DNA from: Streptomyces mangrovi
GTDB taxonomy: Bacteria > Actinomycetota > Actinomycetes > Streptomycetales > Streptomycetaceae
Direction of reading: 5' to 3'
Assembly (NCBI RefSeq): GCF_900114215.1
Contig: NZ_FOSG01000024.1
Location: forward strand, 30,184 to 94,183
Length of the DNA: 64,000 bases
Shown here: positions 45,085 through 54,249 of the stretch, one piece after another
How the letters are laid out: each line of letters begins with the position of its first letter
Numbering within the stretch: position 1 is the stretch's first letter
Made by a program: the position numbers and the translations under genes
The notes under the pieces: model-generated
Database searches by the model: none
What the model saw: the letters and a program-made list of their open reading frames with translations, nothing else
What the model was told of the DNA's origin: nothing

Positions 45085-46275
45085 TCAAGAGCGCTGTCTT
45101 TGACCGAGTGATGCAGTGCCTGTCCGGTCATAGGGGAGCTCCAGGATGGGGGTCAAGCGCTGAGCCAGTTCCGGCACGGCCTTATGAAGACAGTCCAGGG
45201 CGATGCTCAGCGCCTGGCGGTGCTCGCGTGCGAAGAGATGGTCGAACGCCGATGCCCGCCAAGCGTCGCCTCCCACCAGGGCATCGAAGGCGGCCAGGTC
45301 GATAGTTTGCGGAAGCTGGCGGGCGATGGGGCTTCTGCGCCGGAGGCGCTCGGCCAGGTCCATGAAGGTGCCCAGCCATTCGGGCGTCTGTGAGATCGCG
45401 GCACGAACAGAAGGCACGGGACGCTCGATGCCGACTGCTCCCGAGGAGCGATAAGCGTGGTGGAGGGCTGCCAGTTCCTCACGCAGCAAGGCGTCGGCCA
45501 TCTCTGCTACTCGCATGATCTGACGGTCGTGCGGGTCTCCGGTGTTAAGGCCTTGCTCGATCTCCTTGCGCGTGCCATCGGATCCCATGGTGTCCGTCCG
45601 GCCACCAGCTCGCAGGGCTGCCGACACCAGGGCTTGGAGAACATGGCCGGCCAAGAGTGTGGCCAGCGGAGCGGGCAGCACTGTCCCTCTTCTTGTTACC
45701 TCGCCCAGTGTCAGTAGCGCACCGAGTACCCGGTGGGGATCGGCCAGGAGAGCATCGTGCCGCAGGAAGGCCACCAGCCCCGGCGGAAGATCCCCGATCT
45801 TCTTGAGCTGCTGATCTGCCGCGGCGTTGTTCTCCTTGAACGCCGTATCACCAATCGTTCCGAAGTGCTGCGGGACGTGTTCGAGGACCTGCTCGCGGCG
45901 GGCCAGCTCCGTTTGGGCGATGAGATCCACCCCGATACGGCGAGCCACCTGTCGCCCTGCGTCGGTGACGGATTCGCGAATCAGAGCAGCACGGTCGGCA
46001 CCCGCCAGCGCTTGGAGACCCCGCAGCCACAGCAGCCTGTCCTGCTCGCCGCTCTGGCCCCGTGTGGACTTGCACTCGCTGATCATGATGTGAGGACGGA
46101 GCCGGGAGTCGAAGTCGATTGACAGCACGTCGACGTCCGTGATGGTTCGGGTGCGGCCCCCCACGACCTGCGTCACGGGATAACGCACTCGAACGAGCGC
46201 ACCGTCGGCGAACTCCGCCCGAGCAAACCTGCGCTCGAGTTCCTCGCCCTTCTGCATGCCTGCCTTACCGGCCAT
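45085..46275 (-). CDS. PD-(D/E)XK nuclease-like protein, third gene of the AlbA_2 cassette
   Basis: 396 aa from ATG 46275, 11 nt inside the previous gene. Residues 10-75 have the nuclease signature: GEELERRFARAEF (N-terminal Glu), TRTITDVDVLSID (central Asp), HIMISECKSTRGQSGEQDR (E-x-K). The rest is helical, with EMADALLREELAALHHAY and FDALVGGDAWRASAFDHLFA. It is a predicted DNA nuclease of restriction fold, and its translation is coupled to the preceding gene. No partner methylase is near, so modification-type restriction is unlikely. Confidence 0.75.
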   Translation of the reverse strand: MAGKAGMQKGEELERRFARAEFADGALVRVRYPVTQVVGGRTRTITDVDVLSIDFDSRLRPHIMISECKSTRGQSGEQDRLLWLRGLQALAGADRAALIRESVTDAGRQVARRIGVDLIAQTELARREQVLEHVPQHFGTIGDTAFKENNAAADQQLKKIGDLPPGLVAFLRHDALLADPHRVLGALLTLGEVTRRGTVLPAPLATLLAGHVLQALVSAALRAGGRTDTMGSDGTRKEIEQGLNTGDPHDRQIMRVAEMADALLREELAALHHAYRSSGAVGIERPVPSVRAAISQTPEWLGTFMDLAERLRRRSPIARQLPQTIDLAAFDALVGGDAWRASAFDHLFAREHRQALSIALDCLHKAVPELAQRLTPILELPYDRTGTASLGQRQRS

Positions 46276-47620
46276 AGCGACGCCGTCCCATCTCCTGACG
46301 AAGCGCAGCAAGGATGTCCTGCGACGCGCTGGCGCTCGGTGCCGCCTCCTTGAACGGCTGAACCAGGCGGCGGGCGCGCTCCACTTCAGGGTGCCGGTAG
46401 CCGTTCTGGCCGTGCAGCGCTCCGGAGGTGGTATCGCCGACATCTGCGCCCTCGAGGTAGGTGAGTGCCTCCTCCGCCACATCCGCCTTCAGTAGTACGA
46501 ACTTTTTGTGCCAGCGGGCGGGTTCGACACGGACTATCCCGGCCGTCTCCAGCATGGAGTAGTCAGTGCCGATGTTCGGAGCGTCACCGGCTTCCCCTTC
46601 CCGGATTAGCCTGCGGAGAAAAGCCGTCGGCGCGAAGAGGCGATTACTCGCGAACCGGCGGGCGAACACCATGGAGCCGATCAGCTGCCGGACATGCCCG
46701 GAAGGATCAGCTCCGGTTGGTGCATCGAAGGTGGACCGCCCCATGTGCGGGGAGAAAAGGAAGGCCCGTTCCTCACCAGAGGACGTGGTCACCAGCGAGC
46801 GCAGCAGCAGCCCCTGGGAGACCGCATAGTCGATCCACCTCTTGTCTCCCGAGGTGACTTCATCCTCGGGCATTCCTGCGGTGGAAGCCACCTCCTCCAA
46901 AACACCGCTGAGAGCTGCGCGCACCTTCCCGTCCTCGGCCTGCAGCGCTGCGTAGGAGTGATCCTTGTCGACAGCCCAGATGTTCGGATTGAACAGCACC
47001 TCGTCACCGTCGGCACTGCGCTGGCGCGCGCACAGGTGCAGTGACTCCAGATCCTCGATGGCCCGGTGAGCCAGCTTCTCAGGGCCCAGGGACGCGCATA
47101 TCTCCACGGCTGCGGCGGTGGTGATCGGCATGACGGTGGTCTCGCGTAAGAGAGCCAGCACCATCTTCTCGACCGGATCCGGCATGCTGTTCTCCAGCAC
47201 ACCATCGGCCCGCGCGGACAGCTCATCGAAGGGCGGCACCTTCTCCGCCACCGATATGAGGCCGCCGTCCCTGCCGTGCTCGAGTTCCACGAGCCCCAGC
47301 ACCTCAAGAGTGGGAAGCAACTCCTTGCGGAGCTCGCGTTTGGTGATGCCAGCGTCAAGACCGAGGGCATCGACGCGCTCTGGGGAGCTGACCCCACTGC
47401 CGCGCAGCCTAAGCGCCAGCTCCAGCACTCTTCCGGCGAACTCCAGTTGCCCCAGATCGGCTTTGGGCTGGCTGGCCCCGTAGGCGCTCAGGTGACGCGA
47501 CAGGCCCACGAGCAGCTCGGCCGTTGACAGCACACTTTCTCCACAGAGCAGTTGAGAACCGCCGCTGAGAAGCGACGCCCGTCCGCGCGTCAGTCTATGC
47601 AGCCGGCTTGCCGGGATCAC
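46265..47620 (-). CDS. Winged-helix-like protein of the AlbA_2 cassette
   Basis: 451 aa from GTG 47620, no strong ribosome site. SVLSTAELLVGLSRHLSAYG, LGLDAGITKRELRKELLPTL and VLGLVELEHGRDGGLISVAE look like a winged helix. A second is around residue 175 (AVEICASLGPEKLAHRAIED). Later HVRQLIGSMVFARRFASNRL and YSMLETAGIVRVEPARWHKK. No enzyme motif. It overlaps the nuclease-like gene and follows the AlbA_2-like gene by 80 bp, so it may bridge sensor and nuclease. Confidence 0.65.
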   Translation of the reverse strand: MIPASRLHRLTRGRASLLSGGSQLLCGESVLSTAELLVGLSRHLSAYGASQPKADLGQLEFAGRVLELALRLRGSGVSSPERVDALGLDAGITKRELRKELLPTLEVLGLVELEHGRDGGLISVAEKVPPFDELSARADGVLENSMPDPVEKMVLALLRETTVMPITTAAAVEICASLGPEKLAHRAIEDLESLHLCARQRSADGDEVLFNPNIWAVDKDHSYAALQAEDGKVRAALSGVLEEVASTAGMPEDEVTSGDKRWIDYAVSQGLLLRSLVTTSSGEERAFLFSPHMGRSTFDAPTGADPSGHVRQLIGSMVFARRFASNRLFAPTAFLRRLIREGEAGDAPNIGTDYSMLETAGIVRVEPARWHKKFVLLKADVAEEALTYLEGADVGDTTSGALHGQNGYRHPEVERARRLVQPFKEAAPSASASQDILAALRQEMGRRRYGR

Positions 47621-47700
47621 TACCGACAGCGGCGTGGACCAAGCAACGCCGCTGTCACCCCTGCTCGCACACGCGGTTCGCTTCCACCGCTGGTACGTAG

Positions 47701-48975
47701 TTACAGCTGGTTGATGCCGAACTGGTGGAGCAGCCCGCTGACCAGTTCAGCGACGGCGGCGCGCAGAGCAGCGTCATCGGCGGTGGGAGACAGTTCGGTG
47801 GCAGAAGGCAGGACCCTTCTGGGCTGGCGAGCCCGCTCAACTGGTCGCACACTGCCGAGGCCAGGCCTGTAGGGCTGCAGAACCGGCCGCAGGGAAGGGC
47901 GCTTGTCATCCATGCTGCTGGCGATGGCAGCAGTGATCTCGACAGGGCCGTCCACGGCCCGCTGGCGACGGTAGACGTCCGTGACCGCGACAGCTTCCAT
48001 AACCACAGTGGACAAGACCTGAGTGTCCACCGGGATGCCATCGCTCTCCAGGGTCCCCGTCAGGTCCACGCAGACGACGACTGCGCCGTCGTAGTGGAGC
48101 TCGACCATAGCGCCGTGGCCGTTGGTGCGCAGCTCGGGGACGAGGAAGTTGCTGTCCACCCACCGGCGCAGCCCCACCCGCATGTCGTTGGCCAGCATCT
48201 GAGACAGCACGGCGCCCGAGGTGAACGCATCCGTGAGCCGTGAAGCGGTGTCTACCCCTTCGGAAAGGGCATATTTGGCCTCGGCCTGGGTGGGGGCCGG
48301 CACCAGGCGGGGAAGCGGGCGGGTGGGGCGGGCCGCGATGACCAGCCACGCCCGCCCGCCGTCGAACTCGCCTTGGGCGGTCTCGGTCGCCTGGTCTACC
48401 AGTGTCCTCAACGCGGTGGCGGCGGCAGCCTGGCGGGTGAAGCGTTCCTGGTAAGCGCGGGCGATCTGGTGCTCCGGCATATAGAAGGTCTCGCTGCCGA
48501 TACGGTACGGGGCGTTGAAGGTAGCCCGATCTTTGTCCCTCTGCTCCCACCCGTACTGGAAGTGCGGTGCTGTGTCGCTGGGCGCAACATCAACGACCAA
48601 CAAGTCAGGCCCGGCACCGTCAGGGTCGGACAGAGGAATGATGTCAACACCGGAGACATAGGGCTGGATGCCGGTGCGCACCGTGTTGAGCATCTGCTGC
48701 TCGTTGACCACTTTCAGGTCGACGCCCACCAGCTCGATCTGGTCGCTGACACCATAGATCAGCAGCCCTCCGCGGGTATTGGCCATGGCCGCGATGTCTT
48801 TGGCGAACTCGTTCCACACTCCCGGAGTACGCGCGAAGCTGGGCAGCGCCTGCTTCCAGTCCAGGTCGTCGTTCTCCTCGAGCTTCCCGGCCACTGCAGC
48901 CGTGATCATCTCGTACGATAGGGGGCCGGGAGGCCTACCCAGGAACTCATGCACTCGGGTCCACGAACGCGCCAC
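47701..48975 (-). CDS. AlbA_2/Schlafen-like protein
   Basis: 424 aa from GTG 48975. Residues of about 22-150 carry the AlbA_2 (Schlafen) pattern: EENDDLDWKQALPSF (the acidic E-x-x-x-x-x-x-K helix), FAKDIAAMANTRGGLLIYGV, then YVSGVDIIPLSDPDGAG. The C-terminal half is an alpha/beta region (AWLVIAARPTRPLPRLVP, MVELHYDGAVVVCVDLTGTL). Bacterial Schlafen-like proteins are predicted nucleic-acid-binding sensors in defence loci. It is the first gene of the cassette. Confidence 0.7.
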   Translation of the reverse strand: MARSWTRVHEFLGRPPGPLSYEMITAAVAGKLEENDDLDWKQALPSFARTPGVWNEFAKDIAAMANTRGGLLIYGVSDQIELVGVDLKVVNEQQMLNTVRTGIQPYVSGVDIIPLSDPDGAGPDLLVVDVAPSDTAPHFQYGWEQRDKDRATFNAPYRIGSETFYMPEHQIARAYQERFTRQAAAATALRTLVDQATETAQGEFDGGRAWLVIAARPTRPLPRLVPAPTQAEAKYALSEGVDTASRLTDAFTSGAVLSQMLANDMRVGLRRWVDSNFLVPELRTNGHGAMVELHYDGAVVVCVDLTGTLESDGIPVDTQVLSTVVMEAVAVTDVYRRQRAVDGPVEITAAIASSMDDKRPSLRPVLQPYRPGLGSVRPVERARQPRRVLPSATELSPTADDAALRAAVAELVSGLLHQFGINQL

Positions 48976-49164
48976 CGCGCCAGCCTAGAGCTGACCAGCT
49001 CCTACTGGGTGCGATCACATAAAACTGATGTCAATGCGGTTGTTGAAGCTCCGTTTCCGCAGGAGCCCTCCGCAGGCTGCTGCGCTCACGCGAGACGGAC
49101 CTGCGACACCGTAGAGCGGCCGCTTCATCCTCGCATCGACTTCAACAGCGCAAGTCTCCGCTAA
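48976..49164. other. Divergent intergenic region (left part)
   Basis: 189 bp between the Schlafen-like start and the first 22-bp repeat. It probably contains the leftward promoter of the cassette; no clear -35/-10 pair was found. No gene seen. Confidence 0.4.
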
Positions 49165-49186
49165 TCCCTGATCGAATATCCGATGC
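49165..49186. repeat. 22-bp direct repeat, copy 1
   Basis: TCCCTGATC-GA-ATATCCGATGC. It matches copy 2 (49224-49245) at 19 of 22 positions and begins exactly 59 bp before it. Each copy contains an imperfect ATCG...CGAT-like dyad. It lies upstream of the -35 element, where a repressor or replication initiator could bind. Confidence 0.7.
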
Positions 49187-49190
49187 TGCT

Positions 49191-49220
49191 TTGACAACCC
49201 TCGGATGGCCTCTCTAGGGT
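49191..49220 (+). promoter_or_regulatory. Sigma-70-type promoter between two direct repeats
   Basis: TTGACA at 49191-49196 and TAGGGT at 49215-49220, separated by 18 bp, match a vegetative (HrdB-type) promoter. The expected start of transcription falls at about 49226-49228, inside repeat copy 2, so a protein bound to the repeats would block initiation. It drives the HTH gene at 49273 and the two overlapping genes after it. Confidence 0.65.
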
Positions 49221-49223
49221 TGA

Positions 49224-49245
49224 TCCCTGATCAGATATCCGACGC
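49224..49245. repeat. 22-bp direct repeat, copy 2
   Basis: TCCCTGATC-AG-ATATCCGACGC, starting 4 bp after the -10 element. The position fits an operator overlapping the transcription start. Alternatively the pair are the visible members of an iteron set; only two copies are found here. Confidence 0.7.
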
Positions 49246-49272
49246 CAGTTGACGAGAGAGTGGGGAAGCGCA

Positions 49273-49893
49273 GTGGTTCTGCTGACGACGAGCCAGGCCG
49301 CGCAGGAGCTGGGATGCGCGGTCACCACGTTCCGCCGGCTCGCCCGGACCGGGGTGCTGCCGGGGCTGTCGAGGCGAGGAGTGCGAACCGTGGTGCCCTG
49401 GGAGGTCGTCACCGCGCTGCGCGACCGACCGGCGGCCTCGCTGGAGCAGCACCTGCCGGGCCGGGAGGTGGCGGTGCTGCGCGTGGACGCCGCCCAGCCG
49501 ACAGAGGAGGACGACCGGCAGTGGGTCGGGTTCTCCGCCGCCTTGTCCCCGGAGGACCTCACCAGGGCGTTGCGCGGCTGGTGGCGCTGCGACGCCCCCA
49601 GCGTCGCCGCCGCCGGGGTGTTGCCAGTGACGGTGGCCGGGTTCGTCGTTGCGATCCTGACCGGGCTCGGCACTTGGGAGAGAGACGGTCGGGGCCGGTC
49701 CTGCTTCACCACCGCTGAACTCGCCGGATACGTCACTGACCTGGCCGCCCCGCACCTGCAGCTGACCGCCGCCTCGGCCGCCGACCGCGCGCTGGCCCAG
49801 GCCCTGCTGGCCACCCGTCTGCCCTCCCACTCTGGTGGCGCCATCGCCTACGTCACCACCCCACCCGCCGGCCGCACCCCGCACCAGCGCTGA
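49273..49893 (+). CDS. HTH (excisionase/MerR-like) regulator
   Basis: 206 aa from GTG 49273 with GGGAAG 5-6 nt upstream (a TTG at 49249 is less likely). The N-terminus LTTSQAAQELGCAVTTFRRLARTGVLPGL is a winged HTH of the excisionase/MerR type. The C-terminal 130 residues are helical without known motif (RALRGWWRCDAPSVAAAGVL). It is first in a three-gene operon and is the obvious candidate to bind the 22-bp repeats. Confidence 0.7.
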   Translation: MVLLTTSQAAQELGCAVTTFRRLARTGVLPGLSRRGVRTVVPWEVVTALRDRPAASLEQHLPGREVAVLRVDAAQPTEEDDRQWVGFSAALSPEDLTRALRGWWRCDAPSVAAAGVLPVTVAGFVVAILTGLGTWERDGRGRSCFTTAELAGYVTDLAAPHLQLTAASAADRALAQALLATRLPSHSGGAIAYVTTPPAGRTPHQR

Positions 49894-49910
49894 CCTGCCC
49901 GGAGACCGTG

Positions 49911-52085
49911 ATGAACAGCAAGGACTTCACCGCCGGACTCGCCGAGCTGCGCGGGCTGCGGGACGAGATCAAGACGCTGCGCAAGCAGCTGGCGAAGCTA
50001 GAGACCGCCCGCGACAAGCAGATCACGGCCCTGGCCGCGTATGAGAAGGCCAAGGCCGAGCGGATCGCCCCGGCCGCCGGGGTGTCGGTGGCCGACGTCG
50101 TCGCCCTGGCCCCCACCCTCGCCCCCCCTGCCCCGCCCCAGCCGCAGGAAGAGCCCGCCCCCACCCCCCAGGCCGCCACCAATGCTGCCGGGCGGCCGGA
50201 ACCGACCGGAGTACCCGCACCCGACCTGCGCCGCGCCCCCGGCAAGCCCGCGGCCACCGGCACCGCCCCGGACACCACCATCACCGGCGGCAGTGATGCC
50301 CCGCCCGCGGTCGGGACACCCTCCAGTCATCCCGGCCCGGGCCGGCAGCCCACCACTACCCCCGCCGCCGATGGTGAACAGCCGGAGCAAGTGCGGGAGC
50401 TGCCGTCGATCCCGCCCGGTCAGGACGGCGACACCTGGTTCACCGCCACACCCAACCTGACCTCCACACGGCCGAACTTCACCCAGCAGCCACGCCAGAT
50501 GGCCTTCCTCGACGCCACCACTGGCGTGCTGGTCCACCGCGACACCACCACCCGACTGAACCTGGGCACCGGCTCGGTGGCCGACATCCTCATCGCTGTC
50601 TACGCCACCGTGCCCGCCACCGTGGAACGGATCTACATCACCGCCGGCGACCCCTGGCACCGCGACGCCGAACGCTACCCGTTCCTGCGCGACGCGGTCG
50701 CCGCCTGGCTCAACGGCCCCCTCCCCGACGGCTGGAAGATCGAATCCACCCGCGGCCGGGACCGGCTGGCCGGACACCTGGTCCACCCCCGCAACCCGGT
50801 CGGTCGCTGGCAGCGCGGCGACCAGCACACCGAGATCCGCAGCGTGGGGGAGTGGTTCGACCCCGACGGCGCCACCCCCGCCACCGTCCGCGACGCCTTC
50901 GTCCTGCTGTGGCGGGCCCTGCACCGCCACTGGCCGGACGTCACGCTGATGGGCTCCCCCTCCCAGACCGGACGCGACCTGTGGTCCCGCACCATCCCCA
51001 CCAAAGCCGGAGCCAAATGGGCCGACGGCTATCCGGTGATGAGCGAGGAGATCCGCGGCCTGCTGCACGCCACCGCAGGCCAGGGCCGCACCGAACTGAT
51101 CACCCCACCGAAGGTGCCGGACCGGCTCCCCCAACTGATCGAACTCGACCGCACCTTCGCCTACGCCAAACACACCTGGGCCTCCGGCGTCGGCATCCCA
51201 CGCCGCATCACTGCAGCCGCCTTCGCCGCCCTGAGTGAAAAAGACCAGATCAACGCCCTCTTCGCCCCCTCCCACTGGCACATCCGCGTCACCATCCCCC
51301 ACGACTGGAACCACGTCGGCCTCCTCCCGGCCCCCGCCGCCGGAGACCGGACCTGGCACTACCCGGCCGAACCGGGCCGCACCTTCACCACCTGGGCCGG
51401 CGGCGCGGAGGTCAACCTCGCCCTGCGCAACCCCCACACCCCCTGGAAGGTCGAGATCCTCGACGGGCTGCTGTGGGAGGCCGGAAGCCCTCTGCGTGAA
51501 TGGTCCACCCGCCTCAAAGACGCCTGGGCCTCCCTACGCGCCATCGCCGCCACCCACGGCGACCCCAAGCAGCGCACCGCCGCCCACCTCGCCTCCCGAG
51601 CCGTCCGCGCCATCCTCCTGTACGGCATCGGCGCCTTCGCCCAGCGCCCCCGCATCACCACCGGCACCGTCCCCACCGGCGCCGAGCACGACATCCCCAC
51701 CGGAGCCCAGATCATCGGCACCGATGGCCACACCATCACCTGGCAACGCGACACCGGCTTCGCCCGCGACCCCTACGCCCACCCCGAATGGGCCGCCGGC
51801 GTCTGGTCCGCCGCCCGAGCCGCCCTGCTGTCCACCAAGATGCGCGAGGACAACCTCTTCGTCGGCGCCCTCCATCTGCCCCCCGGGAGCGTGGTGGCCT
51901 TCCGTACCGACGCCATCTACACCACCACCGACCCCGCCTGGCCCTACCACGGCCACCCCGGCGACTACCTGAAGAAGGGACACCTGCCCGGACCCGTCAC
52001 CGGCCCGCGCACCGAAGACGAACTCCTCAGTCTCCAAACCCTCGGCCGCGCCCACCTCGCCGAAGAACAGGAGCACCACCGGTGA
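49911..52085 (+). CDS. Large protein of unknown function, candidate replication or maintenance protein
   Basis: 724 aa from ATG 49911 (GGAG 8 nt upstream). Residues 10-50 are a coiled coil (GLRDEIKTLRKQLAKLETAR); 70-165 are a Pro/Ala/Thr linker; the remaining 560 residues are a folded domain. Notable segments are LWRALHRHWPDVTLMGSP, ELDRTFAYAKHTWASGVG, WHIRVTIPHDWNHVGLLP, GAEVNLALRNPHTPWKVEIL and RAVRAILLYGIGAF. The D-G-L-L-W then A-W-A-S-L-R pattern weakly recalls plasmid-encoded polymerase-like proteins, but no clear polymerase A-B-C motif set is seen. It lies between two HTH genes with 17-nt and 4-nt junctions. Confidence 0.65.
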   Translation: MNSKDFTAGLAELRGLRDEIKTLRKQLAKLETARDKQITALAAYEKAKAERIAPAAGVSVADVVALAPTLAPPAPPQPQEEPAPTPQAATNAAGRPEPTGVPAPDLRRAPGKPAATGTAPDTTITGGSDAPPAVGTPSSHPGPGRQPTTTPAADGEQPEQVRELPSIPPGQDGDTWFTATPNLTSTRPNFTQQPRQMAFLDATTGVLVHRDTTTRLNLGTGSVADILIAVYATVPATVERIYITAGDPWHRDAERYPFLRDAVAAWLNGPLPDGWKIESTRGRDRLAGHLVHPRNPVGRWQRGDQHTEIRSVGEWFDPDGATPATVRDAFVLLWRALHRHWPDVTLMGSPSQTGRDLWSRTIPTKAGAKWADGYPVMSEEIRGLLHATAGQGRTELITPPKVPDRLPQLIELDRTFAYAKHTWASGVGIPRRITAAAFAALSEKDQINALFAPSHWHIRVTIPHDWNHVGLLPAPAAGDRTWHYPAEPGRTFTTWAGGAEVNLALRNPHTPWKVEILDGLLWEAGSPLREWSTRLKDAWASLRAIAATHGDPKQRTAAHLASRAVRAILLYGIGAFAQRPRITTGTVPTGAEHDIPTGAQIIGTDGHTITWQRDTGFARDPYAHPEWAAGVWSAARAALLSTKMREDNLFVGALHLPPGSVVAFRTDAIYTTTDPAWPYHGHPGDYLKKGHLPGPVTGPRTEDELLSLQTLGRAHLAEEQEHHR

Positions 52086-52834
52086 CCCCGCGCAGGCGTA
52101 CCCCACCGTCTGGCCGCCGCCGCCAGGGCAGGCCGCGGCTCAACGAGGCCGCCCGCCTCACCCAACAACTCCTCGACGCCGGCTACACCAAACGGCAGAT
52201 CGGACAGATCATCGGCCGCGACCCCTCCCTAGTCACCCAGTTCTTCACCAAGAACAAAGGCGCCGCCTTCGTCGAAGCCCTTCGCGCGGCCGTCCAGGAG
52301 ATGCAGGTCGGCGCCGCCACCACCGTCGAGGAACTCAAACGCGTCGCCGCCCCCCACGTACGCCCCCGCCTGACCAAAACCGGAGCCACAGCCCGGGTCC
52401 GCACCAAGGACGTGGTCACCACCCCCGGCCACTCCGCCATGGCCCGCGCCGGCAGACAGCACATCGCCTCCGGCGCCTCCCGCCTGCGCCCGGTAGTGGA
52501 GAATACCGCCGCCATCGGCGGCCGCCTCGCCTTCACCGTCCGCGCCCCCAAAGGCGCCTTCCTGCACTCCTCCGGCTCCCGCCGCGACTCACCCGGCATC
52601 CGCCGCGGCATCGTCCAGCGCAGCGACGGCACCGAGGAACGCGCCTACGGCAACGCCACCGGGCCCGGCCTGGGCGAGGTCGGGTTCGGCGCACATGAGT
52701 GGCAGGCCCGGGTCAACGCCGCCGGCGGAGACGTGGCCGCCGCAGTACGCACCTACCTGGTCGAAACCGGGCGGCTCCGCCCCGACGCCCAACTGACCCA
52801 CATCGAAGTCCGCAGTTGGAAACCCACCAACTGA
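52082..52834 (+). CDS. HTH DNA-binding protein of the same operon
   Basis: 250 aa from GTG 52082, overlapping the previous TGA in GTGA, AGGAG 8 nt upstream. After an Arg-rich N-terminus, LTQQLLDAGYTKRQIGQIIG and RDPSLVTQFFTKNKGAAFVE form a resolvase-like HTH. The C-terminal part has GIRRGIVQRSDGTEERAYG and AWQARVNAAGG-like helices. Likely a DNA-binding partner of the 724-aa protein. Confidence 0.65.
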   Translation: MTPRRRTPPSGRRRQGRPRLNEAARLTQQLLDAGYTKRQIGQIIGRDPSLVTQFFTKNKGAAFVEALRAAVQEMQVGAATTVEELKRVAAPHVRPRLTKTGATARVRTKDVVTTPGHSAMARAGRQHIASGASRLRPVVENTAAIGGRLAFTVRAPKGAFLHSSGSRRDSPGIRRGIVQRSDGTEERAYGNATGPGLGEVGFGAHEWQARVNAAGGDVAAAVRTYLVETGRLRPDAQLTHIEVRSWKPTN

Positions 52835-53183
52835 CCACACCGTGAACCCCGAGCGGCACGGTCCGGAACACAGGCTTGTGCACCACGGTGTGGCCGGAGT
52901 GCGCTGCCGCCCATCCTGCGACGGCCGCCACAACCGACCCGGCCGCGCGGCGGTTCCAGCGCTGGAGTGCAGGGAACCTAACGGTCAGCCCAATCCTGAA
53001 GCAGCCCTGAGGGCGGGAGATGGTGCTGCGGATCGATCCACGGACATCATCTTTAGCGACCACGCATCTGGCTGGATCGGCCGTGACCTGCACCGATGCC
53101 TCGCGTAGGTGACCGCAACGATCCACTCAAAGGCGACGAGGCGGTCAGCACGTGAATCGACCACCTCGCCGAAAGTGCAGCTC
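52835..53183. terminator. Convergent intergenic region with a 10-bp inverted repeat
   Basis: CCACACCGTG at 52835-52844 is perfectly inverted as CACGGTGTGG at 52884-52893, separated by 39 bp, immediately after the operon stop. The loop is long and there is no T-run, so it is only a possible terminator or protein site. The remaining 290 bp contain no gene. Confidence 0.3.
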
Positions 53184-54224
53184 TCAGTCTGTGATCGTCA
53201 CCGACGTGGACGAGAACTCGGCTTCGATGACGTCGCCGCTCTCATCCTGCACGACCAACGCTGTTATGTCCGCGGTGATGCGCAGGCGATAATCGCCCTT
53301 GATCGTGGACGGACTCAGGCCATCAGGCCTATTGCGGGTGAAGATGCCCGACGACCATGTCCCGGTCAGCATGGACAGGGTCAGCCCGCCTCCCTTGCAC
53401 TGGTGCGCTTTGCCCAACCTACGAAGCCGAGGCGGGCGGGTCCGAACCCATTCAGGGAAAGCTTCGCGGGGCGCCGGTGAGAGCATGCCCAGCGTCTCGC
53501 GCGTGACGGCCTCGCGGAGCATCCCGCGAAAATCATCTCGCTCGGTGATGCTCTTGGCATCAACCCATTGGCTCGGATAGCCGATCTCGGCGAGTGCCGA
53601 AACGACGTCGAGGCGGAGGGTCAGCGGCGCGTCGGCGATCTCCTCACGCAGCTCCGGCGCGAAGGCTGTGCGGTTCTTCGGATCCGAGAAACCCTTGTCC
53701 TCGGTCACGAAGATCACGGGGAGAGGGCGGGTGCCCCCACTGGCCTTGCCCGCGATCCTGGATTGCACCGATTCCAAGTCATCGTTCTTTCGTGCCGCAC
53801 GAAGCGCGGTCAGGTAGATCGCGGTGTCTCGACCGCCTTCACCGTTCGCCTTGCAGGGCGGCCGCCGGTCGGCCTCACGCTTCAGAGCTTCGAGCGCATC
53901 TTCCGGATCGGTGTGCAAGACGGTGAAGGCTTGCCGCAACTCGGCTTCGAAGAGGTCTGTCTCCAGCTCCGTTGGGCGATCCGACCACGTACTGGAGACG
54001 ACTCGAGATGCCGGCCGCACGTACTTGTTCACCTCGCGCTGGGCAGCTTCGAGCGCCTTCCGTGCTTGAGTGAGGCCCTCGCGCCGCTGCCGGACCATCT
54101 CACGCAGGACGATGTCGGTGATAGCCAGGGTGTGCCCACAACGGTTAGCCGCAGCGGTCAGCAGCGTCAGCGTCGGGTTGCCAGGAAGGACCCGATGCAG
54201 CTGATTGGTGTCGAGGATGATCAC
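53184..54224 (-). CDS. PIN-domain protein (predicted ribonuclease)
   Basis: 346 aa from GTG 54224; the open frame continues upstream to 54404, but VIILDTNQLHRVL is the natural PIN start. Acidic residues are at LDTN (residue 5), LREMVRQRREG (E), RDTAIYLTALRAA (D) and FVTEDKGFSD (D), the four-acid PIN set. The C-terminal 110 residues are beta-rich (YRLRITADITALVVQDESGD) and may sense a ligand or bind RNA. Not accompanied by an obvious antitoxin, so probably not a VapBC pair. Confidence 0.75.
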   Translation of the reverse strand: MIILDTNQLHRVLPGNPTLTLLTAAANRCGHTLAITDIVLREMVRQRREGLTQARKALEAAQREVNKYVRPASRVVSSTWSDRPTELETDLFEAELRQAFTVLHTDPEDALEALKREADRRPPCKANGEGGRDTAIYLTALRAARKNDDLESVQSRIAGKASGGTRPLPVIFVTEDKGFSDPKNRTAFAPELREEIADAPLTLRLDVVSALAEIGYPSQWVDAKSITERDDFRGMLREAVTRETLGMLSPAPREAFPEWVRTRPPRLRRLGKAHQCKGGGLTLSMLTGTWSSGIFTRNRPDGLSPSTIKGDYRLRITADITALVVQDESGDVIEAEFSSTSVTITD

Positions 54225-54249
54225 ACGAACAGAGTACGGACGCCTGCGT

